Source: Saccoglossus kowalevskii
Lineage: Eukaryota > Hemichordata > Enteropneusta > Harrimaniidae
DNA length: 21,505 nucleotides
Direction: 5' to 3'
NCBI RefSeq assembly: GCF_000003605.2
Contig: NW_003158728.1
Coordinates: 182,836-204,340 of the forward strand
Part shown: piece after piece, positions 9,601 to 17,700 of the stretch
Layout: each line of letters begins with the position of its first letter
How positions within the stretch are numbered: position 1 is the first letter of the stretch
Translations under genes and position numbers: made by a program
The notes under the pieces: model-generated
The model's input: only the letters and a program-made list of their open reading frames with translations
Told to the model about the DNA's origin: nothing
The model's database searches: none

Positions 9601-10902
9601 ATTAACAATATGTGTGTTATTTGTAACAGTATGCACTATTTCCTTTTTATGAGATTGGTTGCTGAAAATAAATTAAAAATTTTAAAGTTTTAAGTTGACA
9701 GAATGCAGTTTACTAGAAAACTAGGGGTTTACTGTAAAACCATTTAATTTCACTGACATTTAATTTCACTATTTTGATGTTTTGAACATATTCACTGTGT
9801 TTTAATTTCAAAAATTTGTCAAGGAAACAATGAGTTTTATTGTTTTTTTTACATGTTCACGTAGATTGAATTTAGTGGATTTTACTTATCTTCTCAATAT
9901 TTGCCACATCTTTGGTGTAATACAGTAAATTAAAAGTAACAGAAAACACTTAGGCCCTTTGTCTGAAATGATTGAACAAGATCAGGACATTTTGAGCTTC
10001 ACCAGGAAGTCACCAGAAATGTTATTTCTTGGCCTAAATTTGTGATGAAAGCAGTTCACACAATACATGCAACTTGTAACATTAAATTAACTCTTGACTA
10101 AGGCATAAGAAATGCCATACAAGAAAATCACACTTCAGTATTTGTGCTCTGAATTAAGATGCACGGAAAAATTGTAGTCTGCCGATGTGAGGATCGACAT
10201 AACAATATCACCTTTAAATCAGAGTTTAACTGTAATGTCCCACAATAGCAGTCATAGGCATACGATAATGAATACGAGTGCTTTACCCGAACAAAATCGG
10301 GTGTATGGTACATGGCAATATACTATTGCACTAGTATTTCCTTGCATAAAGATGGGGAGGAATGCAATTAGTGACATGGCCGTTTTGGAGGTAAAGGGCT
10401 AATCCCATTTAAACCCCCGTTCAGCATTTAATATCTTTGTTCTGGGTACTAGTATCCAGAATTAAAAGACAAACTCGAAATGAAGGTATACTGTATCATG
10501 TGAATTAAATGTAAACTACTAAAAAGTTTCAATAATAATCGTTTTTTAATGTCACCATTTATGATGCGGTGACAATTTTTCATTCGAATTAATTAAAGTG
10601 ATGACTACGTTGCCATGGAAATTAATTCAACCTTCGCCTTTGACCTCAGTGGATTACCTGAACAATAATACACGGGGTCGTATTTGACACTTATGTTGAC
10701 AGTTATAATAGTGTCCGATCAGTGTTGTGAATACCGGTATTAAACAACGCACATTACCTGAAGACGACCGCGGCGGTGTCGATGCCATTTTTTTTTCTAC
10801 GGTGCTTTCATCGTCTCGTGAACGATCTGATGACAGCGGAGACGACTTCTTCATAACTTTTGCATTACTTGTTTGAAAGCGATATTTCTGTAAGTTAGAC
10901 AT
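574..10902 (-). CDS. SMARCAD1: SMARCAD1-like SNF2 chromatin remodeller, N-terminal half (9 exons, 3' end outside window)
   Basis: Nuclear ATP-dependent chromatin remodeller of the Fun30/SMARCAD1 family. In studied species these act in heterochromatin maintenance and DNA end resection. Coding exons in transcript order are 10902-10758, 9162-8979, 7241-6985, 6153-5930, 4794-4716, 3987-3452, 2049-1829, 1298-1208 and 673-574. All junctions are GT/AG with matching phases, giving 612 codons plus one base. Visible in the protein are the N-terminal NLxxYRF-like start, a PETP motif, CUE1 (about 152-191), CUE2 (about 254-296), an acidic Ser-rich region, a conserved [15 protein letters not shown] segment, [13 protein letters not shown] and Walker A DEMGLGKT (577-584). 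Alignment to the remembered human protein is nearly gap-free from RPFDGW to the PSSTI segment. The downstream ATPase and helicase-C lobes lie beyond the left edge. The start at 10902 was chosen because its first residues resemble the family N-terminus. Identification is very secure; function is inferred from the family. Confidence 0.95.
674..1207 (-). other. SMARCAD1-like intron 8
   Basis: 534 bp between exons 8 and 9, bounded by GTAAGT and a GCATACAG acceptor. No recognisable repeat, RNA or coding signal was seen. Confidence 0.7.
1208..1298 (-). CDS. SMARCAD1: SMARCAD1-like exon 8 (start of SNF2 ATPase domain)
   Basis: Acceptor TGTGACAG|TTACTC completes codon 549; donor GAAATG|GTAAGT leaves phase 0. 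Encodes [20 protein letters not shown] and then NGILADEM, the region upstream of and entering SNF2 motif I. The intron falls inside the Walker A box, between Met and Gly of DEM-GLGKT. Confidence 0.95.
1299..1828 (-). other. SMARCAD1-like intron 7
   Basis: 530 bp. It contains one ~175-bp terminal-inverted-repeat element (1612-1786) ending about 42 bases from the 5' splice site. The rest shows nothing recognisable. Confidence 0.7.
1612..1786. mobile_element. Short terminal-inverted-repeat element (MITE-like), copy 1
   Basis: A 175-bp element whose left end GTAAAGTCTGTATTAGAAG and right end (complement GAAAAATCTGTATCAGAAGC) are imperfect inverted repeats. The same sequence, including internal words CGGCTTCTATTAGAGCATC and AGAAATGGT, recurs at 5690-5865. 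It has no coding capacity. No clear target-site duplication was found. Confidence 0.72.
1829..2049 (-). CDS. SMARCAD1: SMARCAD1-like exon 7
   Basis: Acceptor TTTTCATAG|TGTCAAAG takes phase 0; donor GATGCAAA|GTATGA leaves phase 2. Encodes residues 476-548. It includes [18 protein letters not shown] and IVEQPKIL, which are close to the vertebrate SMARCAD1 region just before the ATPase domain (QERDVVIRLMNKC, NIEQPSIL). Confidence 0.94.
2089..2112. repeat. Fragment of TTTTCGC foldback element
   Basis: CTATTTTCGCTGAAGGAATG continues in close agreement with positions ~20918-20940 inside the complete element. Only about 24 bases are recognisable, placed 40 bases before the exon 7 acceptor of the minus-strand gene. 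Confidence 0.5.
2490..2935. repeat. Large imperfect inverted repeat
   Basis: The left arm (about 2490-2558) reads GGGACAAC-TCAAAAG, GATAAAAAACTT, TTGCTTTAGTTT and then CCCCAACCCCCAC. The reverse complement of the right arm (about 2872-2935) gives the same words in the same order. The loop is about 310 bp. It could be two oppositely oriented copies of one dispersed repeat, or the ends of a foldback element. Confidence 0.55.
3452..3987 (-). CDS. SMARCAD1: SMARCAD1-like exon 6 (charged linker, acidic patch, conserved CSKKKA segment)
   Basis: The largest exon, residues 297-475. A Lys/Glu-rich, probably disordered start is followed by [14 protein letters not shown] (349 onward, a textbook hydrophobic core plus acidic tail SUMO-interacting motif). 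Then come long Asp/Glu/Ser runs and the ordered conserved segment [20 protein letters not shown] through RPFDGWNEL. The acceptor TTTCTTAG|ATGATT is clear. Two donors are possible 4 nt apart (CTG|GTAGGT or GTAG|GTATTC). The first was chosen because it keeps phase 0 and gives the exact spacing seen in vertebrate SMARCAD1. Confidence 0.92.
3988..4715 (-). other. SMARCAD1-like intron 5
   Basis: 728 bp, largely occupied by a probable dispersed repeat with internal duplication (about 4121-4472). No coding signal was seen. Confidence 0.65.
4121..4472. repeat. Probable dispersed repeat with internal direct duplication
   Basis: Two modules share GAAGATATCAT, AAATGAACAA, AGTATC-AAGCA and AAGAAGTCAAAAA in the same order (about 4157-4246 and 4293-4415). 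GATAGCTCCGCT at 4125-4136 recurs as GATAGGCTCCGCT at 4460-4472. The distal GGACGACGCCGGCGGAC stretch is much more GC-rich than the intron. It resembles dispersed repeats common in marine invertebrates; the class is not assigned. Confidence 0.5.
4716..4794 (-). CDS. SMARCAD1: SMARCAD1-like exon 5 (second half of CUE2), 79 bp
   Basis: A short exon found by reading the minus strand. The acceptor is CCCCGTAG|GACTTA and the donor GATGAGG|GTATGT. It encodes [20 protein letters not shown] and then LSLKDE, which completes the CUE2 fold (the vertebrate counterpart is QELREVLKEHEW...EALESL). Both phases fit the neighbours: it enters at phase 0 and leaves at phase 1. The split D/GAT codon is completed by exon 6. 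Confidence 0.93.
5368..5434 (+). repeat. 67-bp dispersed repeat, copy 1
   Basis: Shares ATAAAGTATGC-like, AGTATTGACTGACA and AACAGAGG-like words in the same order and spacing with 13705-13771. Similarity fades on both sides, so this is a fragment of an unknown dispersed family. Confidence 0.5.
5690..5865. mobile_element. Short terminal-inverted-repeat element (MITE-like), copy 2
   Basis: A 176-bp element with perfect 20-bp terminal inverted repeats, GTAAAATCTGTATTAGAAGC at the left and its exact complement at the right. It is homologous over its length to 1612-1786. Internal GGCTTCTATTAG words are repeated. It is non-coding and non-autonomous. The superfamily is unknown: a TAATACT word occurs on both sides, but 4 bases offset at the right, so it is not a clean target duplication. 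Confidence 0.78.
5930..6153 (-). CDS. SMARCAD1: SMARCAD1-like exon 4 (nuclear-localisation-like linker, first half of CUE2)
   Basis: Acceptor TTTCAG|AAGGAAG takes phase 1; donor ACGCAG|GTCAGT leaves phase 0. It begins with a basic GRKKRSRQ stretch and contains PKKRARK, both good nuclear-localisation candidates. It ends in the first helix of CUE2, [17 protein letters not shown], with a canonical MFP. The remaining two CUE2 helices are in exon 5. Confidence 0.92.
6154..6984 (-). other. SMARCAD1-like intron 3
   Basis: 831 bp. It contains a palindromic TACTGTAAAA element (6576-6742). An open frame of 107 codons at 6260-6583 (+) shows no similarity and is read as chance. Confidence 0.65.
6576..6742. 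mobile_element. Palindromic TACTGTAAAA foldback element
   Basis: Left end AACTACTGTAAAA (from 6573) and right end TTTTACAGTAGTT (to 6744) are exact complements. Subterminal TTCACTGGGTTT is also mirrored as AAACCCAGTGAA, and ATTCACTGGGTTTTAA recurs in the middle. If TA is the target duplication, the element starts with CTGTAAAA. Length is about 167 bp with no coding capacity. Confidence 0.75.
6985..7241 (-). CDS. SMARCAD1: SMARCAD1-like exon 3 (CUE1 domain)
   Basis: Encodes residues 110-195. After a Ser/Glu-rich stretch comes CUE1 (about 152-191): [20 protein letters not shown] followed by [10 protein letters not shown]. The family CUE signature MFP/LFP reads LFV here, so the proline is missing, while the C-terminal helix is well conserved. 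The acceptor is placed at GTTTTAG|CAATCAG because only this choice fits the phase 2 left by exon 2. The alternative CAATCAG|GTGTTT would be phase 0. The donor TCATCAA|GTAAGA leaves phase 1. Confidence 0.88.
7242..8978 (-). other. SMARCAD1-like intron 2
   Basis: 1,737 bp, the longest intron here and strongly AT-rich. No repeat family, RNA gene or coding signal was recognised. A GTTCAAACC word near 8274 was considered as a tRNA B box, but no cloverleaf fits around it. Confidence 0.6.
8979..9162 (-). CDS. SMARCAD1: SMARCAD1-like exon 2
   Basis: Acceptor TTCACAG|ATATAC accepts phase 1; donor CCAAA|GTAAGA leaves phase 2. Encodes residues 49-109. It contains [12 protein letters not shown], matching the PETP motif of vertebrate SMARCAD1, and [12 protein letters not shown], which matches the vertebrate GIQYIDLSSDSED segment and looks like a SUMO-interacting motif. 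A later in-exon CAG|GTG acceptor was excluded because it breaks the phase. Confidence 0.88.
9163..10757 (-). other. SMARCAD1-like intron 1
   Basis: 1,595 bp, a long first intron. It includes a degenerate TACTGTAAAA-type repeat (about 9730-9927). A TGACCTCA word at 10641-10648 resembles those in the promoter. No coding signal was seen. Confidence 0.6.
9730..9927. repeat. Degenerate TACTGTAAAA-type repeat
   Basis: Begins TACTGTAAAACCATTTAATT and contains TTTAATTTCACT twice and ATATTCACTGTGTTTTAATT, the same internal words as the element at 6576-6742. A weak complementary right end, TACAGTA, lies near 9921-9927. It is an older, eroded copy; its exact limits are uncertain. Confidence 0.5.
10758..10902 (-). 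CDS. SMARCAD1: SMARCAD1-like exon 1 (coding part)
   Basis: Encodes residues 1-48 plus the first base of codon 49. The start MSNLQKYRF resembles the vertebrate start (NLxxFRF). The rest is basic and Ser-rich, with an SRDDEST stretch and a PPRSSS end. The donor reads TCAG|GTAATG and leaves phase 1. The 5' UTR continues upstream on the minus strand for an unknown length, so the exon boundary given at 10902 is only the ATG. Confidence 0.85.
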
Positions 10903-11209
10903 AACAATTCTCCGGCAAAACGAGTAAAAATTGTACGAATTTGACTAGTCTCGGAACGAAGCGTAGGCGGATAACATCGAGCAGGGATCTATGTGACGAC
11001 TCAACGCTTCTGCGTGATCAGCTGTTTTCCCCAATCCGCAAACGACAAAGACAAAGATGGAATGAAAGAATGCAATATTTCCACTGGAATTCTCGTCGGT
11101 TCGTGGACTCTGTGTAATTGCCGAACGAAAAAAAGATAATTGTGATAACAATTGAATACCTGATTCAAATTGTTAAATTATAATCCAAGATATCATTAAT
11201 TTGGCTAAA

Positions 11210-11242
11210 TTTCCCGCTATCTTCCGGTTACCGGTCTGCGCA
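11210..11242. promoter_or_regulatory. E2F-like, ETS/GABP-like and NRF1 half-site cluster
   Basis: Within 33 bases lie TTTCCCGC (11210-11217, exact match to the E2F consensus TTTSSCGC), CTTCCGGT (11221-11228, complement ACCGGAAG, an ETS/GABP core) and TGCGCA (11237-11242, NRF1 half-site). ETS/GABP and NRF1 are established activators of nuclear genes for mitochondrial proteins, and E2F of chromatin and S-phase genes, which suits this gene pair. Binding itself is inferred. Confidence 0.6.
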
Positions 11243-11440
11243 CACTCACCGTGACCTCAACCAGACAGGTTAATTTATGGAGATACATTTACACTAAAAA
11301 TTAAACAATCATTAATATAAATGCCACTTAGGTAAAGTTTCTTATAAAATCATCAGAATTTAGTGTTTTAAATTAGAAATCGAACGTTATTTGACGCGTT
11401 TCTGTAATTACTGATTATACCTTCTGATTGAAGGCTTTGG

Positions 11441-11459
11441 TGACCTGAAACGGAGGTCA
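11441..11459. promoter_or_regulatory. Everted nuclear-receptor half-site repeat (7-bp spacer)
   Basis: TGACCT (11441-11446), seven bases, then AGGTCA (11454-11459). The two half-sites are exact and complementary. Another TGACCT lies at 11252-11257. Receptors of the ERR/orphan class bind such half-sites, but the 7-bp everted spacing is not a standard element, so function is uncertain. Confidence 0.35.
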
Positions 11460-11471
11460 TAATGGCGGCCC
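11459..11471 (+). promoter_or_regulatory. YY1-like site overlapping an upstream ATG
   Basis: TAATGGCGGCCCC matches the core of the YY1 motif (AANATGGCGGC). In animal housekeeping genes this motif often lies just downstream of the transcription start, which would put IARS2 initiation slightly upstream of it. The ATG in the motif opens the upstream ORF. Confidence 0.5.
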
Positions 11472-11557
11472 CCTTAGTTTTAAACGAAACATGCATTGAT
11501 CAGATCGCATCTTTGTTTGTCCGTCACTATGCAAGTTTTGTGTTACGTAATTACTAA
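11462..11557 (+). CDS. Candidate in-frame upstream ORF of IARS2 (31 aa)
   Basis: Starts at the ATG in the YY1-like motif (context TAATGG), begins MAAPLVLNETC, runs 31 codons and ends in TAA at 11555-11557, three bases before the IARS2 ATG and in the same frame. It exists in the mRNA only if transcription begins upstream of 11462. It may reduce translation of IARS2, or the ATG may be only part of a DNA binding site. No similarity to known peptides was recognised. Confidence 0.3.
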   Translation: MAAPLVLNETCIDQIASLFVRHYASFVLRNY

Positions 11558-11560
11558 TCC

Positions 11561-11731
11561 ATGGGAACAATGAGGTTACATATATGCAAGAATTGCCTTG
11601 AAGGCATTATTGGAACGAATAAGTCAGTGTTTAGGTTTTATTCTCAGAAAAAGTACAGCGCCACTTTAAACTTGCCTAAAACTACTTTCGAGGTATGGGG
11701 TGCTGGAAAGCGAGAGACAGACATTCAGAAG
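11561..11731 (+). CDS. IARS2: IARS2 exon 1 (targeting sequence)
   Basis: Residues 1-57. The start context is CCATGGG. The first ~31 residues carry Arg/Lys but few acids and end in a FRFYSQKK stretch, as expected of a mitochondrial presequence. Then LNLPKTTF and ETDIQK match the beginning of the conserved mitochondrial IleRS core. A second in-frame ATG at codon 4 is possible. Donor CAGAAG|GTAAGC, phase 0. Confidence 0.9.
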
Positions 11732-14700
11732 GTAAGCAAGGTCAACACATTTGAATGAATGCTACAAGCCGGACAATTGTAAAAAAAAAGTCGCAAAAAG
11801 TCGCAGACGCAGTTAAGGGATTGGCAAATAGAAACTCGGGGGGGGGGGGTTGCATAACAAAATCTACTGATAAAAAGTGGAAAAATAAATCCTGCTTCTA
11901 GATTTCAAATGGGTAATCTTCGACTCTTGTTAAAATGGGGGAACCCTGGTTGTCATGTGTTGAAGCATTCACATCTACAGTGATATTTTCAAATTATGGT
12001 TCCAGGTGTCAGGTCAGTGGGAATCAGTTATAACCCAACAGAAAAATAAATAATGGTAGTATTGTTCATAATGGCAGACGACTGATATGAATGTGATGAA
12101 GTTTCTACAGAAAAATAAATGAAAAAATTAATCGCACACACAACTGTACAGCCATTATCATATCAGTGTAAACAAAATATTAAAATAAAATTTAGATTTT
12201 GTTTTAAATCACTGATTTCATACTTCAACTCATTAAAGTTTGGGAAGTTCCCAACTTTGAACAGTCAAGGTCAACCAGGAGATTATAGATGTAAGATTTC
12301 CAAATTCTTTACTTTTCAGGTTCAAACTAGAGAGACTCTGGGTTGTGTTATATAGAAAATTTGGATCATTAAGCTTAAAACTAAACCCAAGTAACAAAAA
12401 GTGTTCCATTAGTTTTACCTGTCTAAACTTGTGACTTTCCATGGCATGTCTTACTTTAGCAGTGAAGTGACCGTTTATCAGTGAGTTAGGTAGGCTGAAT
12501 GATATGCAAATATCGCACCTGGGATACTCATTGCTGTCAATTGTCCAGTGACCTTTTAGCATTACTATAAGAGAATGCCTTGTTAACAATATGTTTAGGT
12601 GTTACATAACCATGTAACTAGTTATGTCATACTAGTTAAAGTACTAACTGTGTATTTTAAATGCATTCCAGATGGATATTTTGCATATGTTCTATTCAGG
12701 TTGATCTAATTTGATAGCAATTAGCATAAGTCAGATCACTTACTGTAAAAGCATTTATTTTCACTGGTATATAATTTCATTGTGTTTATATTCTATCATA
12801 TTTACTGAGTTTTTAATAAATTCATGAATTTTCCATTGAAATAACAAGCTACGATAATATTTTATTAAATTTCAATGTATTATTATTATTTTTTAAATAT
12901 TTTTGTGTTAGGCAATAGTTCCAGACATTTAATTTAACTTCAATAACTGCATCATCGATGGGTGCTGTATGGTAAGGATACAGAATAGAAAAATCAAACA
13001 AAAAATGTCAATGTCAATGTTGTCTCTCCTGGCTTTGTTAATGTCCAATTTGCAAGTACAAGTTTTGACATATAGGGCTGTTAACATATCCCATATTGGG
13101 ACAAAGTTACAGAGCTGTGTGACCACCTTATCATAATGACTTCATGGAAATTTAATGCACTATTCTGTTGTCAACGCTGTGTAGCGTGACCAATGTTTCT
13201 CAAGAACCTTTGCCAGTAGCTCTGGCACTCACATATTTTTTTTTTTTCACAGACATGCGGTTTTGCCGAGTTATATTCCTGGCAAAGGCAACAAGCAAGG
13301 GATAAAGAATTCTGCCTGCATGATGGCCCACCTTACGCCAATGGGGATCCTCATATAGGCCATGCTGTCAATAAAGTGAGAACCACTGCAAAGTGCTTGT
13401 GAAATACTGCCACCAGTGGCAACTTTTTGATAATATTTCTCCTTTTGTTTATTGAGGGGACTCACTGGCTTCTTGTGTGGTGTACATTTTTGAAAGTCAC
13501 AAATTTTTCATTTCGTTGCAAAAATATTTGTTTGAGGTGTTAAAAAAATATTCAATTAATTTTTGAAAGTACATGTATTTGTTTCTAAAGGAATGAATCA
13601 TTCAACCTGTCAGAGAAAATTGTAGATTTCATTTTTCAATATTTCTCATAACTGAAGTTTGAATAGTACTAAAATATACACAATTAACTTGATGTATTTT
13701 TGTATGAGAGGATACCATAAAGTATGCACAAAGAAAGTATAGCGCGAGTATTAACTGACATGCAACAGAGGTCAATCGGACCGCGTATATTTTCATTTGG
13801 AACCTTTCAGTAACTAGAAATCACACATGCATGTATGATAATTCATCATATTCAAAATTCACAGTCATAATCAACTTTTCTTTGACGAAGACTACACAGA
13901 CAGTGTAGCTACAAATACAGTTTAAACAAGATGTTGTTTATTTCACCTGAAAAGTCCACTACATCATTAATTCAACGAATTACTATCAACTGTTGTTATA
14001 TACCTGTAGTAATAATGGCGATCAGTGAATAAGATAATTATTTTCAGATTTTGAAAGACATATTAAATCGCTACAAACTATTACGAGGATTCAAAGTGCA
14101 CTATGTACCGGGATGGGATTGTCATGGTCTTCCAATCGAATTAAAAGCATTGTCGGAGAAAAAAGAAGACTTCAAACAATTATCTCCCATGGAAATCAGA
14201 AAAAAAGGTAACAGCATTATAGTACACCTTCCCAGTGAATATCATTCTACCTTCCCAAATTTTTCTGCACCTTTTTTTTTATATTCATCAATATTTCTAG
14301 AAATGAATCCTAATTTTGGAGCCAACAGACAAAATTTGAGTCAATTTTCAGTTTTTACTAAAAAAAAAATTGGCTATTTTTGTTCGAGGAAAAGGAAAGT
14401 GCAGACTATAAACATGACTATTTGTGATGAAAAGAGAAACTGGTGGTGAGGTTAAACTATAAAAAGATTGACTTCATACTGCAAAGATTTAAGATTTTCT
14501 TTGTGAATTAATTTCTGTGCCAAGCTAAAATAAGGTTGAACCAAATTTGACATTTTTGTGGAAACATGGTCATTTTTGTAGCCCAATAGTTTAAAAATAG
14601 ATGTGAGAAGTGTCTTAGTCATTGAAGTGCACCCTCGTCATTGAAGGTATTTGTCTGATTTAGACATTGATATCTAAATAATACAAATCAGTGTACTGTG

Positions 14701-17700
14701 AATTAATTTGCTGTGGTATGTCTCAAATTCTCTTACAATTATTTACTGGGGTATTTCTCAATTTCCAGTCATGCTTCTATTAATTATTGAAATGCCAAAG
14801 TCAACTCGTCACCTTTCTAACAACAACTGCATCTTTTTCACTAATTGTTTTCATAATTTTGATCAAGACCTTTGCCAATAAGGATTGATTTCCATTTGGT
14901 CTAAAAGTAACGAAAAAAAATTTATTGAAAAAAAAAATTTGCAAAATGATCACTAAAAGGGATTTGAACTATCATTCCAGTTCACGAGGTGAAACCAAAA
15001 TGCTGTAAGTGAAAAGTTTGTTGATAAAGATTGTCTTCTTGTATTTTATGTGCTTTTCAGCCTTCAAATATGCCCAGAAATCTATCAAGCGGCAACAAGA
15101 TGCATTCAGGAGATGGGGTGTAATGGCTGACTGGTAAGTATCCTTGTAATACATATATTTAACAGATTAGTTTTACTCGCACGTTATTCAATTTTCAGCT
15201 TCAAAATATGTTATCACCCGGCAGCTAGATGCCTTCAATAGATGGTGTGTAATGCTATGGCTGACCGGTAGTTATAACTAAGATGCTAATATATAATTGT
15301 GAATAATATAAGTATGAAAAATAACGTATTTAATTTGGATAAAAAAAATTGTGAGGTGTGTTATTTTTTGCCTCTTTTTTTGGTCAAATTTTGCACAAGT
15401 GAATTGGTCACCTTAAAGGAAAAGGTGTGAAATAGTGAAACTGATAGTCACTTTATTCTCCTTAACAGGGACAACCATTGTTACTTTACATTTAACAAAG
15501 AATATGAAGCTTCTCAGCTGGAATTGTTTTATCAAATGTATGAGAAGGTTAGACCCATTCTTTTTTTATCAATCTTAACTTTTGAATGATTAATTTAATC
15601 ACTTATTCAATTCAACTTATTCATTCATTCATTCATTCATTCATTCATTCATTCATTCATTCATTCATTCATTCATCCATCCATCCATCCATCATCCATC
15701 CATCCATCATCCATCATCCATCCATCCATCCATCATTCATTCATTCATTCATTCATTCATTCATTCATTCATTCATTCATTCATTCATTCATTCATTCAT
15801 TCATTCATTCATTCATCTATTCTAAACATTCCTTTACAATATTCTTCATATATGTATATTATCTGTAGTGTACCATTATGCAGCCCCTATAACATATAAA
15901 TTTTATTAACATGAATGTAAAGATTATTTTGTTTGTTGTTCATAGGGATATGTGTACAGGGATTTAAAGCCTGTTAACTGGTCTCCTTCTTCCAGGTAAG
16001 ATTTTGTTTATGTATTGTTCATTATAATATTTTATAAGTAATCTTCAAAAGAGGTCATTACATGCAGTATAACTAGACCATGATTAATATTTTGCGATTT
16101 ATTAATATTTAATCCACGTTTATGTAGCTTACAGTTATTGAAAGGAGTAATGTATGGAACAGTTTGTATAACCTGCACATTATTTTACCGACTTTAACCC
16201 TAAATATGCAAACTGTTGTATTAAGTTACAGTTGAATTGTTATCTCTAGATTGCTACCTTGAAAATTCAATTCAGTCAAACTCAATTAAAATGTAACCCT
16301 ACATAAAATTGCAATTTAGTTTAGTTTAATTAAATTGCATTCCTATATGGGATTGCAATTAAATTTAAAATTGCCAATCTCAAATTGTTGTGGTGACCTT
16401 ATTGTGACATGCTTTTTATTAGGAATATACACTTGTGTACACTTTTTATGAACAATTTTATGAAAAATTTGTTGAAAAAGATAGTTCACAGTACTGTATA
16501 TATGTCTGAGTATGATCATTATCCTTTCATTGTCATGAAAACTTTTAAATAACATTTTCTGTATACATTCATCTGAATCAAGTTACTTTTTATGTATGCA
16601 GAAAGTTAAGACTGATATCAGGAATTCTGTTCTCACCAGAGCAGTGCATACCAATATATATGTGTCATTGAATGGATATTTCTTGTTTTTATTCTTTTTT
16701 TAATAGGACTGCATTGGCAGAGGCTGAATTAGAATACAATTCCAAACACATATCACCATCTTTGTATGTTAAATTTCCAGTCAAGAGACTGCCAAATGAG
16801 ATACAGTCTATAATAGGTAATTCTATATTTTGAGGGTCTATGTGGTTCTTATAGTTCGTGTTTACCCTTTGAATGTCAAAGTAAATTTTGCTACAAAATA
16901 AGCAATATACCGGTAATGTTCACTATTATATTTTTTCATAAACTTTGATAAAAATCTGTTTCCATGCAAAAATTATTAATTATTTTGGTATAAAATCAAT
17001 CAACATTTTCTGGTCAGCATGCACACCATCAAAAGAAGTGCAGTTACAGCGCCCTCTGTTAACGAATTGATTAAACCTGCAATATTTCTGCACAGTAAAA
17101 CATTTTAATGAAAAAAACAAAAAAAACATCTTACTGTCCATTTAAAAAAAAAATGTGACCAACAATATTTTTTTTTTTGAGGTCTAATCATCCAAATTGT
17201 TTGTATTTATTGATTTCCAGGTAGTGATGTATCGTTATTTTGTCTGGTGTGGACAACTACGCCATGGACACTGCCCGCTAATGAAGCTATATGTTACATG
17301 CCTAATAAGGAATACTGTCTTGTTGTAAACTCAAATAACCATGAATGGTATTTACTGGCAGCTGAACGTCTGGAAGAAATATCACAGATATTTGGTGTTA
17401 GTCTGGAAGTCAAATATACTCTCAGTGGTGAGTGGTAGCAAAGTTTTTAGTTCTCTAGTTGCATCTTGGTATCCATACGTAGACTACAAGACATCTTGGT
17501 ATCCATCTGTGCATGTATATTTCCATGGCAATGCACTGAATCCATGGAAACAGCCAATCACCCTTGATCGACCTATATCTTGAACATGCCTTTGTCAATT
17601 ACATTCAGACTTCACACATCCATACTACATAATATTATACATTTAATATGGCCGAATGGCATCAATTTTGTTTGAATGCGGTTCTAGATCCATATTTCTG

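Larger units (their letters stand above)
10903..11560. promoter_or_regulatory. Shared divergent promoter between SMARCAD1-like and IARS2
   Basis: 658 bp separate the two start codons, which face away from each other, so both 5' UTRs and both promoters must fit here. There is no good TATA box in a useful place. Housekeeping-type sites are seen instead: TTTCCCGC, CTTCCGGT, TGCGCA, ACGCGT (11394-11399), TGACCT/AGGTCA words and ATGGCGGC. The two transcription starts cannot be fixed from sequence. Minus-strand initiation near or just below 11210 and plus-strand initiation between about 11250 and 11460 would fit. The divergence is seen directly; bidirectional use of one core is inference. Confidence 0.75.

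Noticed and set aside
10945-11151. 68-codon minus-strand ORF upstream of the SMARCAD1-like ATG
   Set aside because: It lies in the probable 5' UTR/promoter and shows no conserved residues; treated as chance.
15619-15816. CRISPR-like direct repeats
   Set aside because: There are no unique spacers of constant length; the region is a simple tetranucleotide repeat in an animal gene.
15586-15825. 79-codon ORF of Ile-His-Ser-Phe repeats
   Set aside because: It is the translation of an ATTC microsatellite, which has no stops in any forward frame.
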